Shown here one piece after another: positions 27,291 through 36,269 of a stretch of DNA of 64,000 bases (positions are counted from its first letter, which is position 1; every line of letters begins with the position of its first letter). The stretch lies in assembly GCA_934546985.1 (NCBI GenBank), contig CAKTEE010000001.1, positions 62,001-126,000 on the forward strand. The letters are read 5' to 3'. The position numbers and the translations under genes are program-made. The notes under the pieces are model-generated. The model ran no database searches and had not been told where the DNA came from. It was given only the letters and a program-made list of their open reading frames with translations. The stretch is from an uncultured Eubacteriales bacterium. GTDB lineage: Bacteria; Bacillota; Clostridia; Oscillospirales; Acutalibacteraceae.

Positions 27291-28746
27291 CGGCCATGAT
27301 TTTCATTATGAAATGGAGAACCTTTGTCGGGTGTTTTTCCCGATGGAGGAAATCCGTTGTACGAAAGAGCCGGCGGAAGGTGCGCGTGTAATATCTGCGG
27401 TTCTGAGCATGCAAAATGCGCAGGCGGTAATTACCGTATATGCGCAGGTAGATGGAAAAAGCGCATATCAAGTCCGGCAAATAGGAACAGACGGCGAAGC
27501 ACGGGAAAAAGAATATGAGTTATGTATGGCACAGGCGCTTTTTAATGCTTTGCAGGAAATAACAGGTTACACTCCTGCATGGGGGATCCTGACAGGAGTG
27601 CGCCCTGCTAAGCTTATGCACCGGTTAGTAGAAGAAGAGGGCTCTGCAGAGGCGGCGAAGGTATATTTCCATGAAAAATTGATGGTTTCGGAGAAAAAAA
27701 CAGAACTGGCATTAAAAGTAGCGCAAGCGCAAACTCCTGTTTACCGGTTGTCACGTCCGGAATCGTATAGCTTATATGTATCTATTCCATTTTGCCCAAC
27801 CCGCTGTTCTTATTGTTCTTTTGTTTCGCATTCTATGAACACTGCAAAAAAGCTGATGCCGGAATATGTGCGGTTGCTGTCCCATGAACTTGCAGGGATA
27901 GGGAAAACCGCAAAAGAGCTGGGGCTGCGGCTGGAAACGATTTATTTTGGCGGGGGAACGCCTACGACCCTTTCTGCGGAGGACTTTTTATTTCTGGATC
28001 AAACAATCCATGACAATTTCGATTTATCCTTTTTGCGGGAATACACGGTCGAAGCAGGCCGTCCGGATACAGTTACGCCTGAAAAACTGACAGCAATGAA
28101 ACAGGCGGGTGTTGATAGGATCAGTATCAATCCGCAGACGTTGAATGACGCTGTACTGGAACATATCGGGCGCAGGCATACAGCACAGCAGGCATTGGAT
28201 GCCTATGCAATGGCGCGGACACACGGTTTCGATAACATCAATATGGATTTGATTGCCGGTCTTCCGATGGACACTCTGGAGAGTTATCATCATACATTGG
28301 AAACAGTGTTAGCCTTGGAACCGGAAAGTATCACTGTGCATACGTTGGCTTTGAAGAGATCTTCTTCTCTTGTCACGCAAGGGGAAGAAACAGTAGAAAT
28401 GTCAGCAAGGCTGACGGGCAAAATGCTGGATGAAACTGCAGATTCCCTTCCTGCAAAAGGATATTACCCTTATTATATGTACCGCCAAAGCAGGTGTGTT
28501 GGAAACTTGGAAAACGTAGGCTGGTGTTTGGCAGGAAAAGAAAGCCTTTATAACGTTTTTATGATGGATGAAATCCATACGGTCCTTGCGGCGGGCGCAG
28601 GTGCAGTTACAAAGCTGAAGGCTCCTCAGGGGCCGTATTTAGAGCGTGTGTTTAATTTTAAATATCCCTATGAGTATATCAGCCGTTTTGATGAGTTAAT
28701 GGAACGGAAAAATAAAATTCCGGCATTTTATGAAAAATATCGCTGA
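27271..28746 (+). CDS. hemZ: Radical SAM coproporphyrinogen dehydrogenase HemZ
   Basis: 491 residues. An N-terminal domain of about 165 residues precedes the radical SAM core with IPFCPTRCSYCSF (CxxxCxxC for the 4Fe-4S cluster, residues about 175-182). YFGGGTPT and VEAGRPDT follow. The length and N-terminal extension match HemZ of Bacillus and clostridia, the oxygen-independent coproporphyrinogen III oxidase-like family. Whether it makes haem here is doubtful, because no other haem genes are present in this window. Start 27271 (ATG-ATG) overlaps the MBL gene; the longer frame from 27211 is unlikely. Confidence 0.88.
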   Translation: MMILYLSGHDFHYEMENLCRVFFPMEEIRCTKEPAEGARVISAVLSMQNAQAVITVYAQVDGKSAYQVRQIGTDGEAREKEYELCMAQALFNALQEITGYTPAWGILTGVRPAKLMHRLVEEEGSAEAAKVYFHEKLMVSEKKTELALKVAQAQTPVYRLSRPESYSLYVSIPFCPTRCSYCSFVSHSMNTAKKLMPEYVRLLSHELAGIGKTAKELGLRLETIYFGGGTPTTLSAEDFLFLDQTIHDNFDLSFLREYTVEAGRPDTVTPEKLTAMKQAGVDRISINPQTLNDAVLEHIGRRHTAQQALDAYAMARTHGFDNINMDLIAGLPMDTLESYHHTLETVLALEPESITVHTLALKRSSSLVTQGEETVEMSARLTGKMLDETADSLPAKGYYPYYMYRQSRCVGNLENVGWCLAGKESLYNVFMMDEIHTVLAAGAGAVTKLKAPQGPYLERVFNFKYPYEYISRFDELMERKNKIPAFYEKYR

Positions 28747-28826
28747 AATTGTATAGAATTAATAATGAGTCAATATTTTTATATTACATTATTTTCATAA
28801 GGTGATTGATTGCAGGGGGGATGGGA

Positions 28827-29756
28827 TTGATACCGCAGGAAGTTGTACTGAGCGCCATTTGTAATTCCATTAAGGATGATGTGTCGGCAGTAATTGCAAA
28901 AGCGGAAGCGGAATATACCGCAATGATTCATAAAGTCTGTCATATGGTGCTGGAAAAAAGCTGCGGCAGAATGATCCTCCTTTTAGCGGGGCCGAGTGCT
29001 TCCGGTAAAACAACTACCGCCCATCGGATTGGTCGTGTTTTTAAAGAACAGGGCAGAAATTCCGCGATTGTTTCGCTGGATAATTTTTATCTGGACCGGG
29101 AGCTTTCCCCGCGTTTTCCTGACGGCCGGCCGGATTATGAATCAGTGAATGCTTTGGATTTACCCCTGATGGAGAAAGTATTAAAAGAATTTTTGATGAC
29201 CGGGCATTGTGAAATGCCGATTTTTGATTTCAGCAAGGGGATGCGAAGTCCGTTTCGGCAGGAAATTTCCCTGGGGGAAGATGATATTATTATTCTGGAA
29301 GGATTGCACGCGCTGAACCCTGTTATTGTTGACCATTTGCCGCCGGATATGGCAGTAAAGCTTTATGTAAGCGTTGGAACCCGCGTAACTGATGATAATG
29401 GAAAGGTTATCCTGAATAAAAAGGATTTGCGGTTGCTGCGCAGGCTGGTGCGGGATGATAAGTTTCGGGATTTTGATGTAAATGAAACGTTTGATATTTG
29501 GACAACAGTTGTTTATGGAGAAAAGAAATATCTTGTCCCGTTCAAAGAAACCGCAGATGTGCAGATAAATTCATTTCATGCATATGAGGTCTGCGCCCTT
29601 GCGGAAGAATGTACCGCTTTGCTCAAGCTGGTAAAACCGGAAAGTACGCATTATAAAAAGGCGCAGGATTTCATTACTGCATTGCAGGGGGTACCGTTGG
29701 TGAGCAAGCAGATGATTCCGGAAAATTCACTGTTAAGAGAATTTTTAGGCCACTGA
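28827..29756 (+). CDS. Uridine-kinase-like P-loop nucleoside kinase
   Basis: About 310 residues. The P-loop is LLAGPSASGKTTTAHRIG (near 53-68), followed by SLDNFYLDRE, the phosphoribulokinase/uridine kinase motif. FDFSKGMR and IILEGLHALNP come next. Clostridial homologues often carry a TGS/threonyl-tRNA-synthetase-like N-terminal half; here only about 50 residues precede the kinase. Probably phosphorylates a nucleoside or similar compound with ATP. Start uncertain: TTG 28827 has the best-spaced AGGGGG; ATG 28821 or TTG 28806 are alternatives. Confidence 0.82.
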   Translation: MIPQEVVLSAICNSIKDDVSAVIAKAEAEYTAMIHKVCHMVLEKSCGRMILLLAGPSASGKTTTAHRIGRVFKEQGRNSAIVSLDNFYLDRELSPRFPDGRPDYESVNALDLPLMEKVLKEFLMTGHCEMPIFDFSKGMRSPFRQEISLGEDDIIILEGLHALNPVIVDHLPPDMAVKLYVSVGTRVTDDNGKVILNKKDLRLLRRLVRDDKFRDFDVNETFDIWTTVVYGEKKYLVPFKETADVQINSFHAYEVCALAEECTALLKLVKPESTHYKKAQDFITALQGVPLVSKQMIPENSLLREFLGH

Positions 29757-29827
29757 TTGTTGATTTTCTTTTTATGCGGCGATACAATAAAAGCAGATTA
29801 TTGTAAGAAAAAGGGAGTTGTTGAATC

Positions 29828-30190
29828 ATGGGATTTTTTGAAGATGCAGTTATTACTGTAAAAAAGGCAGGCAAAACCGTAGGTGAAAAGGCTACGGAAG
29901 TCTATGATGTATCCAAAAAAAAGATCAGCTCCGCTGAAATAAAAAATAAAATAAAAGCGGCGTATGCTGATATGGGAAAACTTGTTTATGAAGCAAAGAA
30001 AAATAATATCAGCAATGATGATAAGATTGCCCCGTACATTACCCTTGTGGATGATTTGAATTTGCAGATGCAAAGGCTTCAGGAGGAAATTGACCAGATA
30101 AAGAATGTTGTCACCTGTGAGAACTGTGAAGCAGTCAATCCGTTGACTTCTGAATTCTGTTCTAAGTGCGGTGCAAAGCTTCCCAAATAA
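29828..30190 (+). CDS. Zinc-ribbon protein with coiled-coil stalk
   Basis: 120 residues. The N-terminus (MGFFEDAVITVKKAGKTVGE) is an amphipathic helix. A charged helical region follows, predicted coiled coil about 60-95, and the protein ends with a zinc ribbon CENC...CSKC at 98-115. This 'helix plus C-terminal zinc ribbon' layout is common in clostridia and has no assigned function. ATG 29828 with GGGAG upstream. A terminator follows at 30241. Confidence 0.75.
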   Translation: MGFFEDAVITVKKAGKTVGEKATEVYDVSKKKISSAEIKNKIKAAYADMGKLVYEAKKNNISNDDKIAPYITLVDDLNLQMQRLQEEIDQIKNVVTCENCEAVNPLTSEFCSKCGAKLPK

Positions 30191-30240
30191 GTGTGCAGGC
30201 AGACCAACTGGAAGTAAAATCATTGAGCGTCTTATTTTTG

Positions 30241-30275
30241 CAAAGGCGGGTTCCAGAAACCTGCCTTTGTTTCTA
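30241..30275 (+). terminator. Terminator after the zinc-ribbon gene
   Basis: CAAAGGCGGGTT pairs with AACCTGCCTTTG (one G-U pair) across a short loop, followed by TTTCT. Confidence 0.75.
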
Positions 30276-30314
30276 TCTGTTTCTTTTGGGAAGTGTTTGA
30301 AATGGAGGAATATC

Positions 30315-31142
30315 ATGGAATATACAATGGAAGATTATGTGTGCAGTGCGGAATATCTGCGTGATGTTTTACCGGAAATACCGCAGACGGCGATTGTTCT
30401 GGGTTCCGGGCTGGGAGCGTTCCCTCAGAAAATGGAGTGTACAGCTGTAATTCCATATGAATCTATTCCTTCTTTTCCCAAACCAACGGTTGCATCGCAT
30501 GCCGGAATGCTTTATTGTGGAACCGCGGCAGGCACACCCCTGCTGGCGTTGTCCGGCAGATGCCATTTTTATGAAGGCGTGCCTATGGGACAAACTGCGT
30601 ATTATGTACGTGTATTGAAACTGCTCGGCGTTAGGAATTTAATACTGACGAATGCAGCGGGAGCAATCAATACGCAGTATCAGCCTGGGGAATTTATGTG
30701 TATTTCTGATCATATTAAGTTTTTCAGCGACAGTCCGGCGCGGGGAACAAATCTGGAAGCTTTCGGTCCGCGTTTTTTTGATATGGCGCAGGTATATACG
30801 CCGGAATTGCGTACGCTGGCATTAAAAGCAGCGGAAAAACAAAAGCTAAAAATGCATCAGGGCGTTTATGCGTTTATGCCGGGGCCTCAGTATGAAACCC
30901 CTGCGGAAATCCGGATGCTGCAAATATTGGGGGCGGATGCAGTTGGTATGTCAACAGTACCGGAAGCCATCGCCGCCGCGCAATGTGGACTGCGTGTGCT
31001 TGGTATTTCTCTTTTGAGTAATATGGCGGCGGGGATGTCGGCTCAGCCATTGTCCCATAACGAGGTTATGTCAGCTTCGTCCAGTGCTTCTGACCGTTTT
31101 GCAGCATTGATTATGGAGGTTTTAGGGGCAATCAGCGCCTAA
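30315..31142 (+). CDS. Purine nucleoside phosphorylase
   Basis: 275 residues, the trimeric PNP family. Motifs: IVLGSGLGAF (phosphate site), LSGRCHFYEG, LTNAAGAIN, GPQYETPAEIRML and VGMSTVPEAIAA. Cleaves purine nucleosides (inosine, guanosine) with phosphate in the salvage pathway. ATG 30315 has TGGAGG upstream; the frame is open further back through the terminator at 30241 but is not coding there. Gene names punA, deoD2 or xapA are used for this family, so I leave the symbol blank. Confidence 0.93.
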   Translation: MEYTMEDYVCSAEYLRDVLPEIPQTAIVLGSGLGAFPQKMECTAVIPYESIPSFPKPTVASHAGMLYCGTAAGTPLLALSGRCHFYEGVPMGQTAYYVRVLKLLGVRNLILTNAAGAINTQYQPGEFMCISDHIKFFSDSPARGTNLEAFGPRFFDMAQVYTPELRTLALKAAEKQKLKMHQGVYAFMPGPQYETPAEIRMLQILGADAVGMSTVPEAIAAAQCGLRVLGISLLSNMAAGMSAQPLSHNEVMSASSSASDRFAALIMEVLGAISA

Positions 31143-31253
31143 TGGAAAGAAAAAATGTACAAACTGGTATGAGACAAGCTCCTGCAAAGTATAATGCCAT
31201 AGAGGGCAGCAGGATTTATCTGTCCTTAGTTGACGATTTGGGGAAGTGAAGTT

Positions 31254-33029
31254 TTGGGAAAAAAGAGAAAACAAAGCATGGCGGGGGGGGCCCTGCTGTT
31301 ATTCGTATCGACATTTGTGGTTCAAATTATAGGGCTTCTTTATAAAATTCCTTTGACTAATATATACGGAACGGCAGGCAGGGCATATTTTTCAACTGCT
31401 TATGCGTTTTATGTTCCGTTGTATGCCATTTCTATGGGCGGTTTGCCTGTGGCAGTGTCGAGGCTGGTTTCTGAAAATATGGCGCTGAAACGCTACCGTG
31501 ACGTACGTCAGTTACGGCGCGTAGCGATACGCATTTTTATAATGACGGGTACAGTCGGTACCTTGTTGATGGTATTGTTTGCTTACCCCTATACTTCCTT
31601 TGTAGGTTCACCGAATTCGCTGGCCAGTATTTTCTGTATTGCGCCGTGCATTTTCCTTTGCTGTATTATGTCGAGTTACCGTGGGTATTACGAAGGCATG
31701 CGCAATATGATACCAACGGCAACTTCGCGTGTAATTGAATCTTTTGGAAAGATGATTTTTGGCGTTGTATCCGCATGGTTTACCGTTGATATTCTGACCA
31801 AGGAGTTTGCAGCTCATGGAACAGTTATGGGACAGCAGATACAGACGCAGTTAAACTCTGTAGGAGAAGCTGTTCCGGTAGAAGCAGTCGCATTGGATAT
31901 TATTTATTCCTGGGGCGCGGCGGCTTCTGTGCTTGCAGTTACGTTAGGCACTATTGCGGCCCTGCTTTACTTAATGATTTATCACAAACGGGTAGGTGAT
32001 GGATTTACCCGCTTGGAGTTGGAATCGGCGCCCAAACCTGCATCGAGCATTTCTTTGGCAAAGCTGTTAATCAGTGTTGCTGTGCCGATGGTTTTGACAT
32101 CCCTGATTAATAATCTGTCTAATTTTGTGGATGCAGTTACCTTGCAGAACCGGTTAGTTTATGCTTGCACAAACGGGACGAATATCGTTTTGCAGATGTT
32201 TGACGGAATGATTTCGCAAAATACGATTGCCCTTGGTCCGAAATCTATTGCGAATACCTTATGGGGCGAATATAATACCATGCTGGATTTTAAAAATATT
32301 ATCCCGACGATAACGCAATCCCTTGGTATCAGTGCATTGCCTGCTTTGGCAGCGGTTTGGACGCTCAGGGACAGGAAAAAAATCAGAAGTACGGTTGATT
32401 CCGTTTTGCGCATTACCATGTTAATTTCGCTTCCGGCAGGTTTTGGTATGGCGGTATTGTCACAACCAATTTTGAATTTATTTTATCGTTCGGATACTAC
32501 CGGCATTATGGCACCGATGCTGACGGTTTACGGTTTCGGTATTTTCCTGATTGCACTTTCTGCGCCGGTGACTAATATGCTGCAGGCTGTGGGACGCACG
32601 GATGTGCCTATTAAATCTATGCTGTTGGGCTGTATTGTTAAAGTTGCGATGAATTATATCCTTGTTGGTATGCCGGAGATTAATATTAAAGGCGCGCCTT
32701 ACAGCACTTTGCTGATGTATGCTATTATGATGGGGTATAATTTATTTATGCTCTGTAAAATCACGCATTATCGGCCAAGGGTAATTTCCCTTGCGGTTAA
32801 GCCTCTTTTTGCCGCGGCGGTTTGCGCCGCCGGCGCGTGGGGGACAAATTACCTTCTGGCGCAGGTGATTTCTGCAAAGGCGGCAACCGTTATGGCCATT
32901 GCTGCTGCAATGATGATTTATGTTGCTGCACTGTTCCTGTTCCGGGCAATTACAAGGGAGGATATTTTAATGCTCCCGAAGGGAGAAAAAATCGCAAAAA
33001 GGCTTGAAAAATACGGTATAATCGGTTAA
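31254..33029 (+). CDS. spoVB: SpoVB-like polysaccharide/lipid flippase
   Basis: 591 residues with 12-14 hydrophobic helices, of the MOP/MATE-like flippase superfamily (MurJ, Wzx, SpoVB). The start GGALLLFVSTFVVQIIGLLYKIP and the PLYAISMGGLPVAVSRLVSE stretch are characteristic of SpoVB/YabM. Likely flips lipid-linked peptidoglycan or other precursors, in spore cortex or vegetative wall synthesis. It sits directly before mazG and the rqcP-yabP-yabQ-divIC-yabR genes, as in Bacillus. I chose TTG 31254 because GGGGAAGTG is correctly spaced; the TTG at 31230 is not. Confidence 0.85.
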   Translation: MGKKRKQSMAGGALLLFVSTFVVQIIGLLYKIPLTNIYGTAGRAYFSTAYAFYVPLYAISMGGLPVAVSRLVSENMALKRYRDVRQLRRVAIRIFIMTGTVGTLLMVLFAYPYTSFVGSPNSLASIFCIAPCIFLCCIMSSYRGYYEGMRNMIPTATSRVIESFGKMIFGVVSAWFTVDILTKEFAAHGTVMGQQIQTQLNSVGEAVPVEAVALDIIYSWGAAASVLAVTLGTIAALLYLMIYHKRVGDGFTRLELESAPKPASSISLAKLLISVAVPMVLTSLINNLSNFVDAVTLQNRLVYACTNGTNIVLQMFDGMISQNTIALGPKSIANTLWGEYNTMLDFKNIIPTITQSLGISALPALAAVWTLRDRKKIRSTVDSVLRITMLISLPAGFGMAVLSQPILNLFYRSDTTGIMAPMLTVYGFGIFLIALSAPVTNMLQAVGRTDVPIKSMLLGCIVKVAMNYILVGMPEINIKGAPYSTLLMYAIMMGYNLFMLCKITHYRPRVISLAVKPLFAAAVCAAGAWGTNYLLAQVISAKAATVMAIAAAMMIYVAALFLFRAITREDILMLPKGEKIAKRLEKYGIIG

Positions 33030-33067
33030 TATTAAACCGTTGCCCTTTTTCAGGGGAGGATAATAAA

Positions 33068-33877
33068 ATGATTGAAAATTTTGTTTTTAAAGAGCATTAT
33101 TGTCTGGAAGATTTACTGGATATTATGGCAAAGCTCCGCGGTGAAGGCGGGTGTGCATGGGATGCTCAGCAGACGCATGAAAGTATTCGTAAAAATTTTA
33201 TAGAAGAAACCTATGAGGTTATTGAAGCAATTGATAATCAGGATACGGAGCTGTTAAAAGAAGAGCTTGGCGACGTCCTGATGCAAGTCGTATTCCATAC
33301 GCAAATGGAAAAAGAAGCCGGGCGTTTTGATTTCGACGATGTTTGCGACGGCGTATGCAAAAAGCTGGTAGAGCGTCACCCGCATGTGTTTGGCAATGTT
33401 GTTGCGGAAACACCGGAGGAAGTCCTGAAAAATTGGGATGAAATTAAAAAACAGAAAAAAGGGCAGAAAAGCCAAAGCGAGGTTATTAACACCATTCCCC
33501 GACAGCTTCCGGCATTGATGCGCGCTGCAAAGGTTCAGCAGAAAGCGGCGAAGACAGGTTTTGATTTTGACAGTGCCGGCGATACGCTGGATAAGCTGGA
33601 GGAAGAAACCGGCGAACTGCGCGAGGCGCTCAGCCGGAAAAAACCGGAAGAAATAACGGATGAGCTGGGGGATATTCTTTTTTCTGTTGTTAACACAGCG
33701 CGCTTTATTGGCGTTGAGCCTGAAGAAGCCCTTACCAGAGCGACAGATAAGTTTATCCGTCGGTTTGCGGTTGTAGAGCGTCTGGCGGCTGAGCGGGGAA
33801 TCAATATGCAGACAGCCGGTCTTGCCCAGCTTGATTTGCTTTGGGATGAGGCAAAAGAATTATTGCAGTCCAACTGA
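33068..33877 (+). CDS. mazG: Nucleoside triphosphate pyrophosphohydrolase MazG
   Basis: 269 residues with two MazG-type helical domains. The first has CAWDAQQTH and [13 protein letters not shown] (near residues 32 and 60-75). The second has [11 protein letters not shown] and [12 protein letters not shown]. The ExxE...D metal motifs are intact in both. Hydrolyses NTPs to NMPs and pyrophosphate, limiting damaged nucleotides. ATG 33068 follows GGGGAGG. Located between spoVB and HU as in the yabMN region of Bacillus (without the N-terminal methylase domain of YabN). Confidence 0.95.
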   Translation: MIENFVFKEHYCLEDLLDIMAKLRGEGGCAWDAQQTHESIRKNFIEETYEVIEAIDNQDTELLKEELGDVLMQVVFHTQMEKEAGRFDFDDVCDGVCKKLVERHPHVFGNVVAETPEEVLKNWDEIKKQKKGQKSQSEVINTIPRQLPALMRAAKVQQKAAKTGFDFDSAGDTLDKLEEETGELREALSRKKPEEITDELGDILFSVVNTARFIGVEPEEALTRATDKFIRRFAVVERLAAERGINMQTAGLAQLDLLWDEAKELLQSN

Positions 33878-33926
33878 AACGGAACAGTTTCATGGATATA
33901 GAATTTTGATATGGGGGAATAATAAC

Positions 33927-34202
33927 ATGAACAAATCAGAGTTGGTCAATTCTGTAGCAGATAAGGCTTTGCTTTCTAAAAAGGATGCGGAGAAAGCTGT
34001 TACAGCGATTTTTGAAACATTAACAGAAACTTTAGCACAAGGCGATAAGGTTTCTTTGGTAGGCTTTGGCACTTTTGAAGTAAAAGAAAGCGCTGAAAAA
34101 ACTGGGCGTAACCCAAAAACAGGCGAAGCTATTACCATTCCAGCTTCTAAAAAACCAAAGTTCACCGCAGGCAAAGCCCTGAAAGATGCTGTAAATAAGT
34201 AA
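33927..34202 (+). CDS. HU family DNA-binding protein
   Basis: 91 residues, the complete HU length. [14 protein letters not shown], the helical dimer body and the DNA-binding arm [20 protein letters not shown] are all present, including the Pro that intercalates. Nucleoid-associated protein that bends DNA. ATG 33927 with TGGGGG upstream. Its position between mazG and rqcP is common in Clostridia. A hairpin terminator follows directly, so this small gene can be made in excess over its neighbours. Confidence 0.96.
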   Translation: MNKSELVNSVADKALLSKKDAEKAVTAIFETLTETLAQGDKVSLVGFGTFEVKESAEKTGRNPKTGEAITIPASKKPKFTAGKALKDAVNK

Positions 34203-34214
34203 AATTACACAGAC

Positions 34215-34241
34215 GGGCGGACGGTTGTTCCGCCCTTTTTT
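34215..34241 (+). terminator. Terminator after HU
   Basis: GGGCGGA pairs with TCCGCCC (loop of seven) followed by six T. It separates HU from the rqcP-yabP-yabQ-divIC genes. Confidence 0.88.
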
Positions 34242-34274
34242 ACTGAAAGCGTTTAGATAAGGAGTTAAAAGATT

Positions 34275-34526
34275 ATGCGGCTGGATAAATATTTAAAAGT
34301 ATCGCGTATCATTAAACGCCGCACTGTTGCAAATGAAGCGTGCGACGCAGGCAGGGTAGAAGTTAACGGGAAACCGGCAAGGGCCTCTTATGAAGTAAAA
34401 GAGGGCGACGTCATTACAGTGAATCTCGGCAATCGTCCGATGAAGATTCGTGTGCTGACCGTATCGGAATATGCAACAAAGGATACGGCGTCCAGACTTT
34501 ATGAAATGATAACGGAACAGTCATAA
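34275..34526 (+). CDS. rqcP: S4-domain RNA-binding protein RqcP (YabO)
   Basis: 83 residues, an almost bare S4 domain: MRLDKYLKVSRIIKRRTVANEACDAGRVEVNGK, then GDVITV. Of the Hsp15/RqcP family, which in Bacillus works with RqcH in adding alanine tails to nascent chains on stalled 60S-like 50S subunits. The following yabP-yabQ-divIC order supports RqcP over other S4 proteins. ATG 34275 follows AAGGAG. Confidence 0.92.
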   Translation: MRLDKYLKVSRIIKRRTVANEACDAGRVEVNGKPARASYEVKEGDVITVNLGNRPMKIRVLTVSEYATKDTASRLYEMITEQS

Positions 34527-34576
34527 AATTTTGCCGTGTGCATATGCTTTAGGGATAAAGTAAGGAGGTATGCACA

Positions 34577-34858
34577 ATGGCAGAAGATAAAAGAATGATT
34601 AAGCTTCCGCATAATCTGATTTTGGAGGACAGGCGTTCTCTTACAGTCACAGGCGTTTCGGATGTAGACAGTTTTGATGAACAGGCGGTTATCGTCTTTA
34701 CAGATATGGGGGAACTGACAGTTAGGGGAACTCAGCTTCATATTAACCGTCTAAGTGTGGAAACCGGGGAGCTGACGATGGAGGGCAATATTGCATCCCT
34801 TTCCTACAGTGATGAACAGCAGCACTCCGGCGGTTTTTTCAGCCGGATTTTTAAATAG
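34577..34858 (+). CDS. yabP: Sporulation protein YabP
   Basis: 93 residues. KLPHNLILEDRRSLTVTGVSDVDSFD and the strand-rich repeats GELTVRGTQLHINRLSVE are typical of the YabP/YqfC family of small, beta-rich sporulation proteins. Required in Bacillus in the mother cell; exact role unclear. ATG 34577 with AAGGAGG upstream. yabQ begins three bases after its stop. Confidence 0.92.
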   Translation: MAEDKRMIKLPHNLILEDRRSLTVTGVSDVDSFDEQAVIVFTDMGELTVRGTQLHINRLSVETGELTMEGNIASLSYSDEQQHSGGFFSRIFK

Positions 34859-34861
34859 CCT

Positions 34862-35440
34862 ATGCAAAGCGTAACGATAACAGCACAGACGCAGATGTTC
34901 CTCCTGTCCTGCGGTTTTGGTTTTCTGCTTGGGTTGCTTTATGATGTGTTCCGTATTTTTCGCATGGCTTTTTTTAAACAAAAAGCAGTTGTTTTTATTC
35001 AGGATGTTTTATATTTTGCCGTTTGCGGCTGTCTGACCTTTTTGTTTTGCCTGACAATGAACTATGGTGAAATTCGCGGCTATGTCCTGTTAGGAGAGGT
35101 TTTGGGATGGATTGTGTACTATTTTTCTCTCGGTGCAATGGTTTTTCAGGCAAGCAGCGCCATTGTTGGGGTATTGCATAAGGTTATTCAATTTATTCTG
35201 CTTGCTCTTTCAGCGCCGTTTCTCTTTGTTTTTCATGTATTTCGGAAAACTACAGGCTTTTTTGCAGGTTTCTTAAAAAAAACAGCGGAAAAATTTCATA
35301 TCAATTTCAGAATAAACTTGAAACCGCCTGGTAATTTATTGTATAATCATAATAAACCGAAAATAAAACCAAAGGCAGGCTATCATAAGGATGATGAAAA
35401 TGAAAGCGTCCAGAAAAAGAAAAAGAAGCATCATACTTGA
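34862..35440 (+). CDS. yabQ: Spore cortex biosynthesis protein YabQ
   Basis: 192 residues with about four or five membrane helices in residues 10-125 (FGFLLGLLYDVFRIFRM is characteristic of YabQ), then a basic cytoplasmic tail ending in KKKKHHT. Needed for cortex formation in Bacillus, in the outer forespore membrane. ATG 34862 is three bases after yabP, so the two are coupled. Its 3' end overlaps the start of divIC. Confidence 0.9.
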   Translation: MQSVTITAQTQMFLLSCGFGFLLGLLYDVFRIFRMAFFKQKAVVFIQDVLYFAVCGCLTFLFCLTMNYGEIRGYVLLGEVLGWIVYYFSLGAMVFQASSAIVGVLHKVIQFILLALSAPFLFVFHVFRKTTGFFAGFLKKTAEKFHINFRINLKPPGNLLYNHNKPKIKPKAGYHKDDENESVQKKKKKHHT

Positions 35441-35690
35441 ATTGGCCGTTGTTGCTGTGGCGGTTTATTTTGTTGCATCTTATGTTCAGGTTCAAATCCA
35501 GATAAATGAGGCAAGCCAGAAGTGTAATGAGATTTCCGCTGTATATGATGAGCAGCAGTTAGAGAACAAAGAACTGCAAAGGCTTTTGGACAGCGGCAAT
35601 GAGGAAGAATATATTGAACGCATTGCACGGGAACAGTTAGGTTATGTTAAGCCGGATGAAAAAGTTTTTTACGATGTCGCCGGTAACTGA
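35400..35690 (+). CDS. divIC: Septum formation initiator DivIC/FtsB
   Basis: 96 residues. A short basic cytoplasmic N-terminus (KASRKRKRS) leads into one membrane helix (LAVVAVAVYFVASYV), then a leucine-zipper-like extracytoplasmic coiled coil, and the family-typical YIERIAREQLGYVKPDEKVF. Part of the FtsL-DivIB-DivIC complex that activates septal wall synthesis. ATG 35400 has AAGG nine bases upstream; ATGs at 35391 and 35394 are too close to that site. The start overlaps yabQ by about 40 bases. Confidence 0.9.
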   Translation: MKASRKRKRSIILELAVVAVAVYFVASYVQVQIQINEASQKCNEISAVYDEQQLENKELQRLLDSGNEEEYIERIAREQLGYVKPDEKVFYDVAGN

Positions 35691-35726
35691 ACATAGTAAA
35701 ATAATCAAGGAGGCAAATGGTTCTTT

Positions 35727-36176
35727 ATGACTCTCGAGGTTGGAGCGATTTTGGACGGCAAAGTAACCGGTTTAACCAATTTTGGTGCTTTTGTCGAGTT
35801 GCCGGGCGGTAAAACCGGCATGGTTCATATCTCCGAGGTGGCAAACACCTATGTTAAGGAGATTCGTGATTTTGTCAAAGAAAATGAAATGGTCAAGGTA
35901 AAGGTACTGAACATTGGTGATGACGGAAAGGTCAGCCTTTCCATGAAACAGGCCGTGGAACGTCCCGCTGCCCCTCCTCCGCGCCGTCAGGGCGGTGGTC
36001 GTCCTGATAATTTTGAATGGCAGCCAAGGCGCGGTGCCGCTAATCACGAAAGTATGTCGTTTGAAGAGATGATGTCAAAATTTAAACAGGCAAGCGATGA
36101 GAAGCTTTCTGATTTAAAAAGGGTCACAGAATCCAAGCATGGCGGCTTTTCCCGACGCGGCGGTCAGTCCAAGTGA
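35727..36176 (+). CDS. yabR: S1-domain RNA-binding protein (YabR)
   Basis: 149 residues. The S1 domain covers 1-72 (EVGAILDGKVTGLTNFGAFVELPGGKTGMVHISEVA, then VKVKVLNIGDDGKVSLSMKQA). After it comes a basic, Pro/Arg/Gly-rich tail with RRQGGGRPD and RRGGQS, likely unfolded and RNA-binding. Homologue of YabR, which follows divIC in Bacillus just as here. Probably associates with the ribosome or mRNA. ATG 35727 lies 13 bases from AGGAGG, a long spacing. Terminator at 36207. Confidence 0.9.
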   Translation: MTLEVGAILDGKVTGLTNFGAFVELPGGKTGMVHISEVANTYVKEIRDFVKENEMVKVKVLNIGDDGKVSLSMKQAVERPAAPPPRRQGGGRPDNFEWQPRRGAANHESMSFEEMMSKFKQASDEKLSDLKRVTESKHGGFSRRGGQSK

Positions 36177-36206
36177 TTTCAAGGAGACTGGTGATTTCTA
36201 ACTTTC

Positions 36207-36243
36207 ACAGCGGGGTGCCAACCACGGCACTCCGCTGTTTCTG
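36207..36243 (+). terminator. Terminator of the yab-divIC operon
   Basis: A 13-base arm (36207-36219) pairs with 36226-36238 over a six-base loop, then TTTCT. Confidence 0.8.
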
Positions 36244-36269
36244 TATCCTGTTGAAAGGCTGGTTTAGCA